50,298 nucleotides of DNA from Thermoanaerobaculia bacterium (GTDB lineage Bacteria > Acidobacteriota > Thermoanaerobaculia > Thermoanaerobaculales > Sulfomarinibacteraceae): positions 1 to 50,298 of the forward strand of contig JAMOWA010000027.1 of assembly GCA_027061805.1 (NCBI GenBank), read 5' to 3'. The translations under genes were made by a program, and so were the position numbers. The first letter of the stretch is position 1, and every line of letters starts with the position of its first letter. Positions 10,810-20,719 of this stretch are shown here, piece after piece. Under the pieces are notes generated by a model. It made no database searches and was not told the DNA's origin. It saw nothing but the letters and a program-made list of their open reading frames with translations.

Positions 10810-11196
10810 TCACATCCGTTCCCCGAACAACAGGACGTCGGGGACGGCCCACAGCCGTTCGCCGAGGGGGAGGAGGTGGCTCGAGCCGAGGAGCAGGTAC
10901 CGGCCCTGCCCCCCGGCATCGAGGACGGCCTTGACGACCTCCAGGAGCGCCGGCGCCTTCCGGACCTCGTCCAGCACGGCAGCTGGAAAATGCCGTGCGA
11001 GGCTCTCGGCCGGAAGCCGGAGGATCTCCGTCCGGAGAACCGGATCGTCCAGGCTGAGATACCGGAGCCGGTCCCCGGCCACGCCCCGGGCCAGCGTGGT
11101 CTTTCCGGTCTGCCGTGCCCCCGCCAGCACCGTGGCGCGCTTCCGGCCCCCATCCATCCACGACTTCAGATCCCCCGTCAACCACCGGCGTTTCAT
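10810..11196 (-). pseudogene. Truncated AAA_14 ATPase (DUF4143-type protein lacking its C-terminal two thirds)
   Basis: 128 residues, against about 400 for the family. Walker A GARQTGKTT and Walker B AVLDEVRK are intact, and the frame continues to LLLGSSHLL, the sensor strand, then ends at GERM. The C-terminal helical part and DUF4143 domain are missing. It resembles the first third of the protein at 844-2046. With no downstream continuation in any frame this is best read as a gene remnant, though a short ATPase could still be expressed. Confidence 0.7.
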
Positions 11197-11244
11197 GCGC
11201 CAACTCTTGTAGACTCGGCATAAAGTTGCAAACCTGACATGCTG

Positions 11245-11452
11245 GATTGGGGGTGGGGTTGCAGGCCCCGAGGATCACGTAGCGCCTGAAGTCCACGAAG
11301 TCCACGTCGAGCTTGGTCTTCAGGGTGGCCTACACGTCGATCTCGGTCAGGACACCGAAGCCCTCCTCCTGGAGCAGGGGGACGACCTGCTCGATGGCCT
11401 GGTCGTAGTCGAGGCCGGGGAGCTCCCGGACGATGGCGTAGGGATGATTCAT
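11245..11452 (-). pseudogene. Broken DUF302 gene (nonsense codon and lost C-terminus)
   Basis: From ATG 11452, behind a good AGGAGGTGA, the frame reads as DUF302: EEGFGVLTEIDV, then TAG at 11332-11330 where the family usually has Lys, then ATLKTKLDVDF and YVILGACNP. After CNP the family similarity stops abruptly, so the final third is gone. DUF302 proteins are small and often sit in metal-efflux or redox clusters; here the gene follows the P-type ATPase region. One point mutation plus a 3' truncation makes it non-functional unless TAG is read through. Confidence 0.75.
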
Positions 11453-11487
11453 GGTGTCACCTCCTGGGTGGTGTTGGGGCCGGGCCT

Positions 11488-11521
11488 GGATCCGGGCAGT
11501 GCAGAATGGTGCAATCCACCA
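11488..11521 (-). repeat. Post-stop repeat element, copy 3 (partial)
   Basis: Immediately after the copA stop the minus strand carries ATGGTGGATTGCACCA, then CTGC and CCGGATCC. This is the distal half of the element also found at 10255-10307 and 45075-45230. The block TGGTG-GATTG-CACCA is itself an inverted repeat. Confidence 0.5.
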
Positions 11522-14065
<2,544 letters not shown>

Positions 14066-14096
14066 GCTCGCCTCCCAGGGTCCTGCGGGGCCCGTG

Positions 14097-14297
14097 TCAC
14101 TTCCCGAGCAGCTCGCGCCGCTTCAGGTATTCCGCGTCGTCGATCTCGCCCCGGGCCAGGGTGAAGGTGAGCGGCTCGTAGCCGTACCCCACGCCCACCA
14201 CGCGGCTGATGGTGATGCCGGGCGCGCCGGCCCGCCGGAGGGCCCCGACCACGTCCTCGGCCTTGGTGGTGCGGATGAATGCCTTGAGAAGTTTCAT
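14097..14297 (-). CDS. Chimera of a PII-like protein N-terminus and a SHOCT-domain C-terminus
   Basis: Only 66 residues. Residues 1-50 are the start of the PII-like proteins found in metal-efflux operons ([17 protein letters not shown], then [16 protein letters not shown] and TFTLARGE). These proteins are normally about 100 residues. From residue 49 the sequence turns into the end of a SHOCT domain ([17 protein letters not shown]). Both families have a similar ARGEI-like stretch at this place, so the fusion could have arisen by deletion through short homology. The start is well placed behind GGGAGGC. A folded PII trimer is unlikely because the C-terminal half is missing. Confidence 0.6.
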   Translation of the reverse strand: MKLLKAFIRTTKAEDVVGALRRAGAPGITISRVVGVGYGYEPLTFTLARGEIDDAEYLKRRELLGK

Positions 14298-14307
14298 GCT
14301 GCCTCCC

Positions 14308-15909
14308 TCACGCGCTTTCCGGCTCGGCTTCGAGGCCCTCGCCCTCGTCGGGGAAGAGCGGTGTGTGCTCGAGCTTGAGCGAGCGCCAGATGAAGTAGAT
14401 GGACGGGTAGACGATGAGCTCGCCGAAGAACGAGGTCACCACACCGCCCACCATGGGGGCGGCGATGCGCCGCATCACGTCGGCGCCAGATCCCGTGGCC
14501 CACAGGATGGGAATCAGGGACAGCAGGATGGCCGCCACGGTCATCATCTTGGGTCGGATCCGCTGGACCGCGCCGTGGTCCACGGCCTCGGCCAGGTCGT
14601 GCCAGGTGAGCATCCGGCCCTCGCGCTTCCAGGTCTCGTAGGCGATGTCCAGGTAGAGCAGCATCACCACGCCGGTCTCGGCGTCGAGCCCCGCGAGCGC
14701 GATGAGCCCCACCCACACGGCGATGGACCAGTTGTAGCCCAGGAAGTAGAGCAGCCAGACGGCGCCCACCGCCGAGAACGGCACGGCCAGCAGGACGATG
14801 CCCGTCTTGACGAGCGACTTCGTGTTGACGTAGAGGATCAGGAACACCAGGAACAGGGTGATGGGCACGATGAGCAGGAGGCGCTTCTTGGCCCGCTGCA
14901 TGGACTCGTACTGGCCCGACCAGAAGATGGTGTAGCCGGCCGGCAGGTCCACCCGTTCGGCCACCTCCTTCCTGGCCCGTTCCACCCAGCTGCCCACGTC
15001 GATGCCGCGGAGGTCCACGTAGACCCACGCGTTGGGACGGGCGTTCTCCGACCTGATGGCCGGTGGCCCCTGGTGGATGCGGATGACGGCCAGCTGGCTG
15101 AGCGGCACCTGGGCGCCCATGGGCGTGGTCACCAGGGTCTGGGCCAGGGCTTCCACGTTGTCACGGAGCTCCCTGGGGTAGCGGACGTTGATGGGGTAGC
15201 GCTCCAGACCCTCCACGGTCCAGGAGACGTTCATGCCGCCGATGGCGGACATGATCACGTCCTGCACGTCGCCCACGGTGAGGCCGAACCTCGCCGCGGC
15301 CTCGCGGTCGATCTCGAAGTCCAGGTAGTTGCCGCCCATGACCCGCTCGGCGTAGGCCGAGAGTGTCCCCGGCAGGGGCTTGACGGCCGCCTCGACCTCC
15401 TTGCCGATCCTCTCGAGCTCGGCCAGGTCGGGCCCTGCGATCTTGATGCCCACCGGGGTCTTGATCCCCGTGGAGAGCATGTCGATGCGCGTCTTGATGG
15501 GCATGGTCCAGGCGTTGGTGACGCCCGGGAACTGGATGGCCCGGTCGAGCTCCTCGATGAGCCTGTCCCTGGTCATGCCCGGCCGCCACTCGCTGGGGTC
15601 CTTGAGCACGATGGTGGTCTCGATCATGGAGAGCGGTGCCGGGTCGGTGGCGGTCTCCGCCCGTCCGATCTTGCCCAGCACGGACTCCACCTCCGGAAAC
15701 TGCTTGATGATCTTGTCGGTCTGCTGCAGCAGCTCCCTGGCCTTGGTGATGGAGATCCCCGGGAAGGTGGTGGGCATGTACAGCAGGTCGCCCTCCCAGA
15801 GCGGCGGCATGAACTCCGCATCGATGTGCTGGATGGGGATCCAGGTGGAGGCCACCACCAGGATGGCCAGCACCACCACCAGCCAGCGCCACTTCAGAGC
15901 GAAGTTGAG
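14308..15909 (-). pseudogene. cusA: C-terminal half of a CusA/CzcA heavy-metal RND pump
   Basis: About 530 residues of a protein normally near 1040. The remnant starts at the internal membrane helix (NFALKWRWLVVVLAIL), keeps the second periplasmic loop with MPPLWEGDLLYMP and the helices TM8-TM12 (WVGLIALAGLDAETGVVMLLY and later), and ends properly at 14308. The entire N-terminal half, including the charged helix of the proton relay, is missing; its place is taken by HicBA genes. A pump cannot be built from this alone. Confidence 0.85.
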
Positions 15910-15935
15910 GTATGATGATTCCGAGGTGTGACCGG

Positions 15936-16184
15936 ATGTCGAAGAATCGGAAGGAACGCGAGTTCACGGCCATCGTCTGGGAAGAACAGGAAGGGTTCGT
16001 CTCCCTCTGCCCCGAGCTCGGGGTCAGTTCCTGCGGCGGCTCCGTGGAGGAGGCCGTGACCATGCTCGAGGAGGCCGTCTCCCTGTACCTGGAGAACGCT
16101 CGGGAACTCGGTATTCTCGACGATTCCTTCACACCATCGGCTCGTGGCCACCGGTGGACAACGTCCATCAAGGTGGCGGTGTGA
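15936..16184 (+). CDS. hicB: HicB-family antitoxin
   Basis: 82 residues of the short HicB type: FTAIVWEEQEGFVSLCPE, GVSSCGGSVEEAVTML and EEAVSLYLENA, the partial RNase H-like fold that neutralises HicA. ATG 15936 follows GAGGTG at the right distance; an earlier in-frame ATG at 15912 lies on the likely -10 element TATGAT (15911-15916). The stop overlaps hicA by four bases (GTGA), giving the order hicB-hicA, which is the reverse of the best-known operon. The gene starts exactly where the truncated cusA ends, on the opposite strand. Confidence 0.82.
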   Translation: MSKNRKEREFTAIVWEEQEGFVSLCPELGVSSCGGSVEEAVTMLEEAVSLYLENARELGILDDSFTPSARGHRWTTSIKVAV

Positions 16185-16420
16185 CGCCGAAGTTTCCGAG
16201 CCTCTCCTCGGACCGACTGATCTCCGTTCTCAGGAAGGCCGGTTTCGAGGAGGCTCCCCGGAGGGGAAAGGGCAGCCACATGGCGCTCTATCGGCCCGGG
16301 GATCCCCCACGTCTCGTCGTCGTTCCCGTGCGAAAGACGCTTCCAACCGGAACCGTCAGGGCCATCATCCGTCAGGCTGGGCTGACTCGAGGCGAGTTCC
16401 TTGACCTCCTCGACTCGTGA
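16181..16420 (+). CDS. hicA: HicA-family mRNA interferase toxin
   Basis: 79 residues with the HicA double-stranded-RNA-binding fold. The catalytic histidine motif is GKGSHMALYR, followed by the second half LVVVPVRKTLPTGTVRAII. HicA cleaves mRNA and is held inactive by HicB. GTG 16181 is taken as the start because it overlaps the hicB stop and gives MTPKFPSLSSDRLISVL, the normal N-terminus. Nothing looks damaged, so this toxin-antitoxin pair is probably active. Confidence 0.82.
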   Translation: MTPKFPSLSSDRLISVLRKAGFEEAPRRGKGSHMALYRPGDPPRLVVVPVRKTLPTGTVRAIIRQAGLTRGEFLDLLDS

Positions 16421-16510
16421 TCCCCGGAAAACACCACCCGGGGAACGGTTCCATGGCATGACATCCTCCAGAATATCCACTCTTCGTGTTTCAGCGCGAG
16501 ACCTCGATCC

Positions 16511-16723
16511 ATGAACGACGAGCTCGTCTTCGAGGTCATCCAGGAGGTCGGTGGCGGTTCCGTGGCGGAGTGCCTCACCGAGCCCATCGTCACCCAGGGG
16601 GACACCTGGGAGGAGCTCAGGGAGAACGTCCGCGAGGCCGTGGAGGGGCACTTCTTCGATCGCCCGGGACCGGCCTCCGTGCGGCTGCGCCTGGTGCGCG
16701 ACGAACGCGTCGCCGTGGGATGA
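16511..16723 (+). CDS. Second HicB-like antitoxin, without a complete toxin
   Basis: 70 residues of HicB type (FEVIQEVGGGSVAECLTE, GDTWEELRENVREAVEGHF). It differs clearly from the HicB at 15936 and is not a recent duplicate. Its TGA overlaps an ATG that would begin a HicA-type MTPR start, but that reading frame closes after seven codons. The solitary antitoxin may persist as an anti-addiction gene or be on its way out. Confidence 0.7.
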   Translation: MNDELVFEVIQEVGGGSVAECLTEPIVTQGDTWEELRENVREAVEGHFFDRPGPASVRLRLVRDERVAVG

Positions 16724-16800
16724 CACCCCGGCAGGGTCCGTGAACCGTCTGGACGTCATCTTCCACCCCCGTTCGGCAGGCTGGGCAGCAGGTGCAACGG
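16720..16800 (+). pseudogene. Probable truncated start of a second hicA
   Basis: ATGACACCCCGG at 16720 overlaps the stop of the second hicB as in an intact hicBA pair, and encodes MTPR, a common HicA start. A TGA follows after MTPRQGP; in the next frame GSVNRLDVIF could be the degraded first helix. Nothing else of HicA is present. Inferred from gene order more than from sequence. Confidence 0.4.
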
Positions 16801-16819
16801 TTTCCCTGGGAGACCCCTC

Positions 16820-17080
16820 TTCACGGGGCTCTGGTGGATGATCGCCGCCCGCGGTGCGAGCGGCGATCATCTTCTGTATTGCCTCTCGGAGGTTCGACTC
16901 GGAGTCGATGAGGAACTGGGCCGAGGTGACCACCTCGTCACCGTCGGAGAGCCCTTCGAGGACCTGGACGAAACCGTTTCCCTGGGGACCGAGAACGACC
17001 TCGCGCGGGGCAAACCGCCCGTTCCCGAGCGCCACCGTTCCGTACTGGGGCCCACGCGGGTCTCGGGCGACATGAGGAAT
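16820..17080 (-). pseudogene. cusB: C-terminal remnant of a CusB-type periplasmic adaptor
   Basis: On the minus strand, ALGNGRFAPREVVLG, then GFVQVLEGLSDGDEVVTSA and QFLIDSESNLREAIQKM, the diagnostic end of CusB-family membrane fusion proteins. Upstream of about 17080 the frame is lost, and downstream the natural stop cannot be identified because the frame runs into the HicB region. The original order cusB-cusA on this strand is preserved on either side of the HicBA segment, so the island was interrupted and partly deleted. Confidence 0.78.
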
Positions 17081-17153
17081 GCGGTGATGGAGAGCACCGG
17101 AATGGCACGGGCCAGAGCACGGTTCGGCAGGTGCATCCGGATCACAAAACCCC

Positions 17154-17188
17154 TTGTGAAGCGGGAATGGATGAGATATTGTCTCATC
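17154..17188 (+). promoter_or_regulatory. Promoter with an operator palindrome over the -10 box
   Basis: TTGTGA (17154-17159), a 17-bp spacer and TATTGT (17177-17182). A perfect inverted repeat GATGAGA-tattg-TCTCATC spans 17170-17188 and covers the -10, so a dimeric repressor bound there would block transcription of the gene starting at 17225. No regulator gene lies nearby. Confidence 0.6.
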
Positions 17189-17224
17189 GTTGTCTGGTGT
17201 GACGGTGGCTCGAGGGAGGGTCCG

Positions 17225-17920
17225 ATGCGCCGATCCGCAAGACTGTTCCTGTTCATGTTCGTGGTGTTCCTGGCGGGCCCCCGGAGGGTCCCAGGAGCGG
17301 ACCTCACGGAACCCCCGGACAGGGGTTTTTCCGAGGTGGGCCTGGTCTGGTTCGGAGGTGACGGGCGCTTCGATGCCGGGAGCCAGCTGACGGCCGGCTT
17401 CGGACTGCCGTTCGGTTTCTCCCTCTGGGTCGGTGGCGATTACGTCAATGGTGGCCCGCTCCAGGGCGGTCTGAACCTCATGTGGACCGCGGAGCTGGCG
17501 CCGGCCATGGACCTGGACCTCTGGATGGAGGCCGGGATCCGGTCCGCGCGACCGGAAGCCGAGCTGGGTCGGGCCAACTGGACCCTTGCATGCGAGTGGA
17601 GCCTGGAGGCCGGGGAAGTGACCCCCTACCTTCGCCTGGGGCGCTCCGACGACGGGAGCAGGGACTGGATCCACATGCTCGGGGGGGTCGAGATCCCGTT
17701 GGGTAGCGTGGACCTCCATGTGGAGCTCTCCAGCGAGGAGCCCCCATGTGGTCCGTGGCCGTGGCACGTGGCGGTGGGCCCCAACGTGTTCCTCGCCAGC
17801 TGGGTGGAGGTGCAACCGGAGATCTCCGTTGTTCGGGACCGGAGCACCGGGGAGAGCCACTGGGCTGCGAGCCTCGGGTTCGTGGTGGATCCCCGCCCGA
17901 TCCTGCAGGGCGGCGGGTGA
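17225..17920 (+). CDS. Secreted, probably outer-membrane beta-barrel-like protein
   Basis: 231 residues. A signal peptide (LFLFMFVVFLAGPRRVPGA) is followed by alternating short strands with aromatic and glycine residues, such as FGLPFGFSLWVGGDYV, EWSLEAGEVTPYLRLG and HWAASLGFVVDP, a layout common in outer-membrane barrels or in sensor-like periplasmic beta proteins. No family is recognised. ATG 17225 has CGAGGGAGGG just upstream and a clear promoter with an operator. It lies beside the decayed copper genes, so metal-responsive expression is possible but unproven. Confidence 0.65.
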   Translation: MRRSARLFLFMFVVFLAGPRRVPGADLTEPPDRGFSEVGLVWFGGDGRFDAGSQLTAGFGLPFGFSLWVGGDYVNGGPLQGGLNLMWTAELAPAMDLDLWMEAGIRSARPEAELGRANWTLACEWSLEAGEVTPYLRLGRSDDGSRDWIHMLGGVEIPLGSVDLHVELSSEEPPCGPWPWHVAVGPNVFLASWVEVQPEISVVRDRSTGESHWAASLGFVVDPRPILQGGG

Positions 17921-17936
17921 GGGGAGGAACACGGGA

Positions 17937-18143
17937 ATGTGCACGCTCCTGGTCTGCCGTAGATCCTTTCCCGATGTCGAGCTGGCCGTGGCCTCCACCA
18001 TGATGCTGCTCCGGGAGCCGTCCGGGGACAACCTGATCCTCCACCCCGACGATACTCCGTGCGGAGCGCCATGGATCCGAGTGGGCCTGGAGAACCGGCG
18101 AGGAGCTCAATGCCCTCCGCACCCCCCTCCGTGGTCGTCGTGA
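17937..18143 (+). pseudogene. Possible truncated NRDE/TANGO2-family gene
   Basis: Starting MCTLLVCRRSFPDVELAVAS, the reading frame matches the beginning of NRDE/TANGO2 proteins, whose N-terminal Cys follows Met. The following ANRDE motif is replaced by TMM. After a loop LLREPSGDNLILHP the frame enters the tail of the opposite-strand NifX gene and ends at 68 residues, against roughly 250 for the family. Probably a remnant that lost most of its length when the NifX cluster was joined here. Confidence 0.4.
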
Positions 18144-18475
18144 TCGCAGGGGTTGCCCCGGGCGCGGAGCTCGCCGCGGGCCAGGGCGCAGGCCAGCTCC
18201 TCGGGCGGGGCCTCGGGGGCGCCCAGGACCACGTCGACCCCGTGATGGCCGAAGAGCTGGATGGCCCGGGGGCCCATGCCCCCGGCGATGACCACGTTGG
18301 CACCGTTCTGCGCGACCCAGACGGGGAGCACACCGGGCTGGTGGGGGGGTGCTTCCAGGATCGTCGTCTTCTGGATCGCGCCCGATGCCTCGTCCACGTC
18401 CACGAAGGCGTAGGCGTCGCACCGGCCGAAGTGGGAGGCCAGGGTGCCGTTCTCGAGGGGAATGGCGACTCTCAT
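18107..18475 (-). CDS. NifX/NafY-like dinitrogenase cofactor-family protein
   Basis: 122 residues. The domain runs from MRVAIPLENG through LASHFGRCDAYAFVDVD to ANVVIAGGMGPRAIQLF, as in the small MTH1175-like proteins related to NifX and the NifB C-terminus, thought to bind Fe-S or Fe-Mo clusters. The C-terminal tail is rich in His, Asp and Gly (CDHDDHGGGCGGH), a likely metal-binding end. The start ATG overlaps the stop of the upstream chimera (ATGA) and follows GGAGGAG. Such genes are common in anaerobes without nitrogenase, next to MinD-like ATPases. Confidence 0.82.
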   Translation of the reverse strand: MRVAIPLENGTLASHFGRCDAYAFVDVDEASGAIQKTTILEAPPHQPGVLPVWVAQNGANVVIAGGMGPRAIQLFGHHGVDVVLGAPEAPPEELACALARGELRARGNPCDHDDHGGGCGGH

Positions 18476-19026
18476 GGGATGATCTCCTCCTGTGCATGGT
18501 CGAGGGTTCTCGGATGCAATGGGAGCGCGGGGCCACCTGCAGGCCCGAGGAGCTCCAGCAGGCGCCGGTTGATGGTCCCGAGGGCCTCGGAGGTCCGGGG
18601 GCTGCACTCCACGGCGACGCGACCCGAGGAGAGCCCGCGGGGGATGGACTCGTCGTAGGGGATCCGCCCGAGGAGGGCGACGTGCCGGTCCCGTGCGGCC
18701 TCCTCGATGCCCCGCGCCTCGTCCTCGCACAGGTCGGCCCTGTTGAGGACCAGGCCCGTCTCGATGCCGAAATGGTCGGCGAGGTCCAGCAGGCGGAGGA
18801 GGTCCGAACGGGCGGATCTCGTGGGCTCCGTGACGGCCACCACCAGGTCCGCTCCGCTCATGGCCGCCCGGACACCCGCCCCGTGGTTCTCCTGGCTCGA
18901 GGGGTTCTCGAGCGTTTCCGCCTCCATGGTGTCGGTCTCCACGAGGACGAACCCTTCGGCCCGTCCGAAGCGCTGATCCACCGGGGCGTCCAGGCCGGAG
19001 CCCGCCGCCGAGACACAGATTTTCAT
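18472..19026 (-). CDS. Chimera of a NifX-like N-terminus and the C-terminus of a MinD-type P-loop ATPase
   Basis: 184 residues. Residues 1-55 are a NifX-like start (DAPVDQRFGRAEGFVLVE, then SSQENHGAGVRAA). From about residue 56 the protein is the distal part of a MinD-superfamily ATPase: GADLVVAVTEPTRSA, DHFGIETGLVLNRADL and LLGRIPYDESIPRGL. The P-loop and ferredoxin insert that precede this part in intact MinD proteins are missing, so ATP binding is impossible. Homologous clusters normally have NifX, two MinD ATPases and another NifX side by side, so an in-frame deletion explains the fusion. The start has a good AGGAGG. Expression is likely but function is doubtful. Confidence 0.7.
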   Translation of the reverse strand: MKICVSAAGSGLDAPVDQRFGRAEGFVLVETDTMEAETLENPSSQENHGAGVRAAMSGADLVVAVTEPTRSARSDLLRLLDLADHFGIETGLVLNRADLCEDEARGIEEAARDRHVALLGRIPYDESIPRGLSSGRVAVECSPRTSEALGTINRRLLELLGPAGGPALPLHPRTLDHAQEEIIP

Positions 19027-19082
19027 GGATTCCTCCTGGTCGGTACCTTCTTCCGGGCGGGCCGGGAGGGGCCCGCCCGCGT

Positions 19083-19385
19083 TCAGCTGCCGCTCTTCTC
19101 CAGCCCCTCCAGGCGCCGGGCGATGGCGTCGAGCCGTGCCCTGAGCGTGGCGGCCTCGGCCACGAGGACCTCCCGCTCGTCGGGTGCCGTTCCGGACCAC
19201 GGCACGGCCCGGCCACGCCAGCCGCCTCCGGCCCGCCAGCCGCGGCCACGTCCCCAGCCGAAACCACCGCCCCAACCACGGCCTCCCTGCATGAAGCCGG
19301 GCGCATCGAAGCCGGCGCAGAAACCGGCCCGCCGACCGCTCATGGGGCCGGCTCCGTACGGTCCCGTACGATCTCCACCAGGCAT
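19083..19385 (-). CDS. DUF5320-type Gly/Arg/Trp-rich small protein
   Basis: 100 residues: a start MPGGDRTGPYGAGPMSGR, a middle of Gly/Trp/Arg repeats (RGWGGGFGWGRGRGWR) and a coiled-coil end with LRARLDAIARRLEGLEK. This is the standard composition of DUF5320 proteins, which accompany NifX/MinD clusters. Its role is unknown. It is the first gene of the operon and has its own promoter upstream. Confidence 0.85.
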   Translation of the reverse strand: MPGGDRTGPYGAGPMSGRRAGFCAGFDAPGFMQGGRGWGGGFGWGRGRGWRAGGGWRGRAVPWSGTAPDEREVLVAEAATLRARLDAIARRLEGLEKSGS

Positions 19386-19450
19386 GATGACCTCCCTGGA
19401 GATGGGAAACTTGAGTGGAGCCGTGAGGTCTCGAACCCATCTCCATCCCC

Positions 19451-19479
19451 AATATGGGGCATAACATCATGAAATGCAA
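19451..19479 (-). promoter_or_regulatory. Promoter and operator of the DUF5320-NifX operon
   Basis: Minus-strand TTGCAT (19479-19474), 17-bp spacer, CATATT (19456-19451). The -10 lies inside the palindrome CCCCA-tat-TGGGG, a likely repressor site. Confidence 0.55.
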
Positions 19480-19545
19480 GCAGTTATGGAGTACATGGTC
19501 AAGTGAGCCTGCCTGCAACGGTTGAGAGGTCCGGTCACTCCTGGG

Positions 19546-20481
19546 TCACCGTGAATCCCCGATCCGGGGAGTGGAGTCCCTGCACAGCCTGCGGAGGAGG
19601 TCGAGCGCCTCCCGGTCCCAGTCCTCGCCAGGCGGTCCCTTGGGAGTCTCCAGCACCATGGGGACTCCAGCCAGGCGCGGGTCGGTGACCACACGCCGGA
19701 AAGTCTCCGCGCCGAGGGCTCCGTGACCGATCCGCTCGTGCCTGTCCTTCCGGCTCCCACGCTCCACCACGGTGTCATTGAGGTGGACCAGGAGAGGTGC
19801 CGTCTCTCCCGTCCGGGCCGTGAACTCGCCCCACAGGTCCTCCCAGCCCTCGTCCGTGGTGAGGTCGTACCCCGCTCCCCACAGGTGGGCCGTGTCCCAG
19901 CAGATCCCCACGCGGTCCCGGGGGAGCTCCTCCAGAAGCCGACCCAGCTCCCGGAAGCTGCTTCCGAGCACGGTGCCCTGGCCCGCCGTCACCTCCAGAA
20001 GGAGGCGGGGGCCCTCGGGAGCGCGCTCCAGGACGGCCGCCAGCGCGACGGCGGCCCGCCGGAGGCCTTTCTCCGGGCCGTCCCCGCCGTGGGCACCCGG
20101 GTGGACCACCACGCCTGCCAGGCCCAGGAGACGGGCACGCTCCAGCTGGTCCACCAGGAGCTCCGAGCTCCTGTCCCGGAGGTCCGGATCTCCCGAGGCG
20201 GGGTTCACCAGGTAGGGCGCGTGGGCGAAGCACCTTTTCTCCATCCCGGCCTCCCGTGCCGCGGTGCGGAAACGGTGGGCCGCGTCCGGGGGAACGGAAG
20301 GAGCCGCCCACCGGCCAGGGGGCTGGGTGAACACCTGGAGCGCCTCGCATCCCAGCTCCACGGCCCGCTCCACGGCTCGCCACACCCCTCCCGCGATGGA
20401 GAGGTGGGCCCCGAGAGGGGGGCAGCCCCCGGATCGCTCATCCAGGGGAGTGCCAGCACGAGATCCATCAACCAACGGCAT
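19546..20481 (-). CDS. nfo: Deoxyribonuclease IV (AP endonuclease)
   Basis: About 311 residues of the TIM-barrel AP endonuclease 2 family, which cuts DNA 5' to abasic sites in base-excision repair. Metal-ligand motifs are visible in order: GAHLSIAGG (His), VVHPGAH (His), LLLEVTAG (Glu), GICWDTAHLWGAGYD (Asp/His), VHLNDT and KDRHERIGHGALG, and finally a Glu in VLETPKG. ATG 20481 is preferred to 20502 because AGGAG lies a plausible distance upstream of it; the extra N-terminal residues before PPLGAHLSI are unusual but low in structure. Confidence 0.88.
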   Translation of the reverse strand: MPLVDGSRAGTPLDERSGGCPPLGAHLSIAGGVWRAVERAVELGCEALQVFTQPPGRWAAPSVPPDAAHRFRTAAREAGMEKRCFAHAPYLVNPASGDPDLRDRSSELLVDQLERARLLGLAGVVVHPGAHGGDGPEKGLRRAAVALAAVLERAPEGPRLLLEVTAGQGTVLGSSFRELGRLLEELPRDRVGICWDTAHLWGAGYDLTTDEGWEDLWGEFTARTGETAPLLVHLNDTVVERGSRKDRHERIGHGALGAETFRRVVTDPRLAGVPMVLETPKGPPGEDWDREALDLLRRLCRDSTPRIGDSR

Positions 20482-20611
20482 GTCAGCAGTTGCTCCTTTC
20501 ATGTCGTGCCAGCGGATCCGCGGGTCCGGAGTGCATCCCCGACCCGGGGCTACCCGACCGTGACGGGGTCATTGCCACGCCACCAGCTTACCCTCGAACG
20601 GTGGTGGGGGG

Positions 20612-20657
20612 TTGCAATTCTCGCAGAATCGTGGAAAATGAATGAGTGTTCATTCAT
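20612..20657 (+). promoter_or_regulatory. Promoter and FadR-like TetR-family operator of the acyl-CoA dehydrogenase gene
   Basis: A palindrome with 8-bp arms ATGAATGA and TCATTCAT and a 4-bp centre GTGT occupies 20638-20657. It fits the Bacillus FadR operator consensus (TGAATGA-NTAN-TCATTCA) at all fixed positions but one. A -35 TTGCAA at 20612 with a weak -10 near 20634-20639 would place the operator over the start of transcription. The gene begins 63 bases downstream. Confidence 0.6.
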
Positions 20658-20719
20658 GACGCGTCCCGTCAAGATTCCGTGCCCCACCGCGGGCACGCCC
20701 AGACACAAGGAGGTCCGCT

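Noticed and set aside
17937-18143. A complete small class II glutamine-amidotransferase-like gene
   Set aside because: Only the first 20 residues resemble the NRDE family and the motif that follows is missing, so it is listed as a possible remnant instead.
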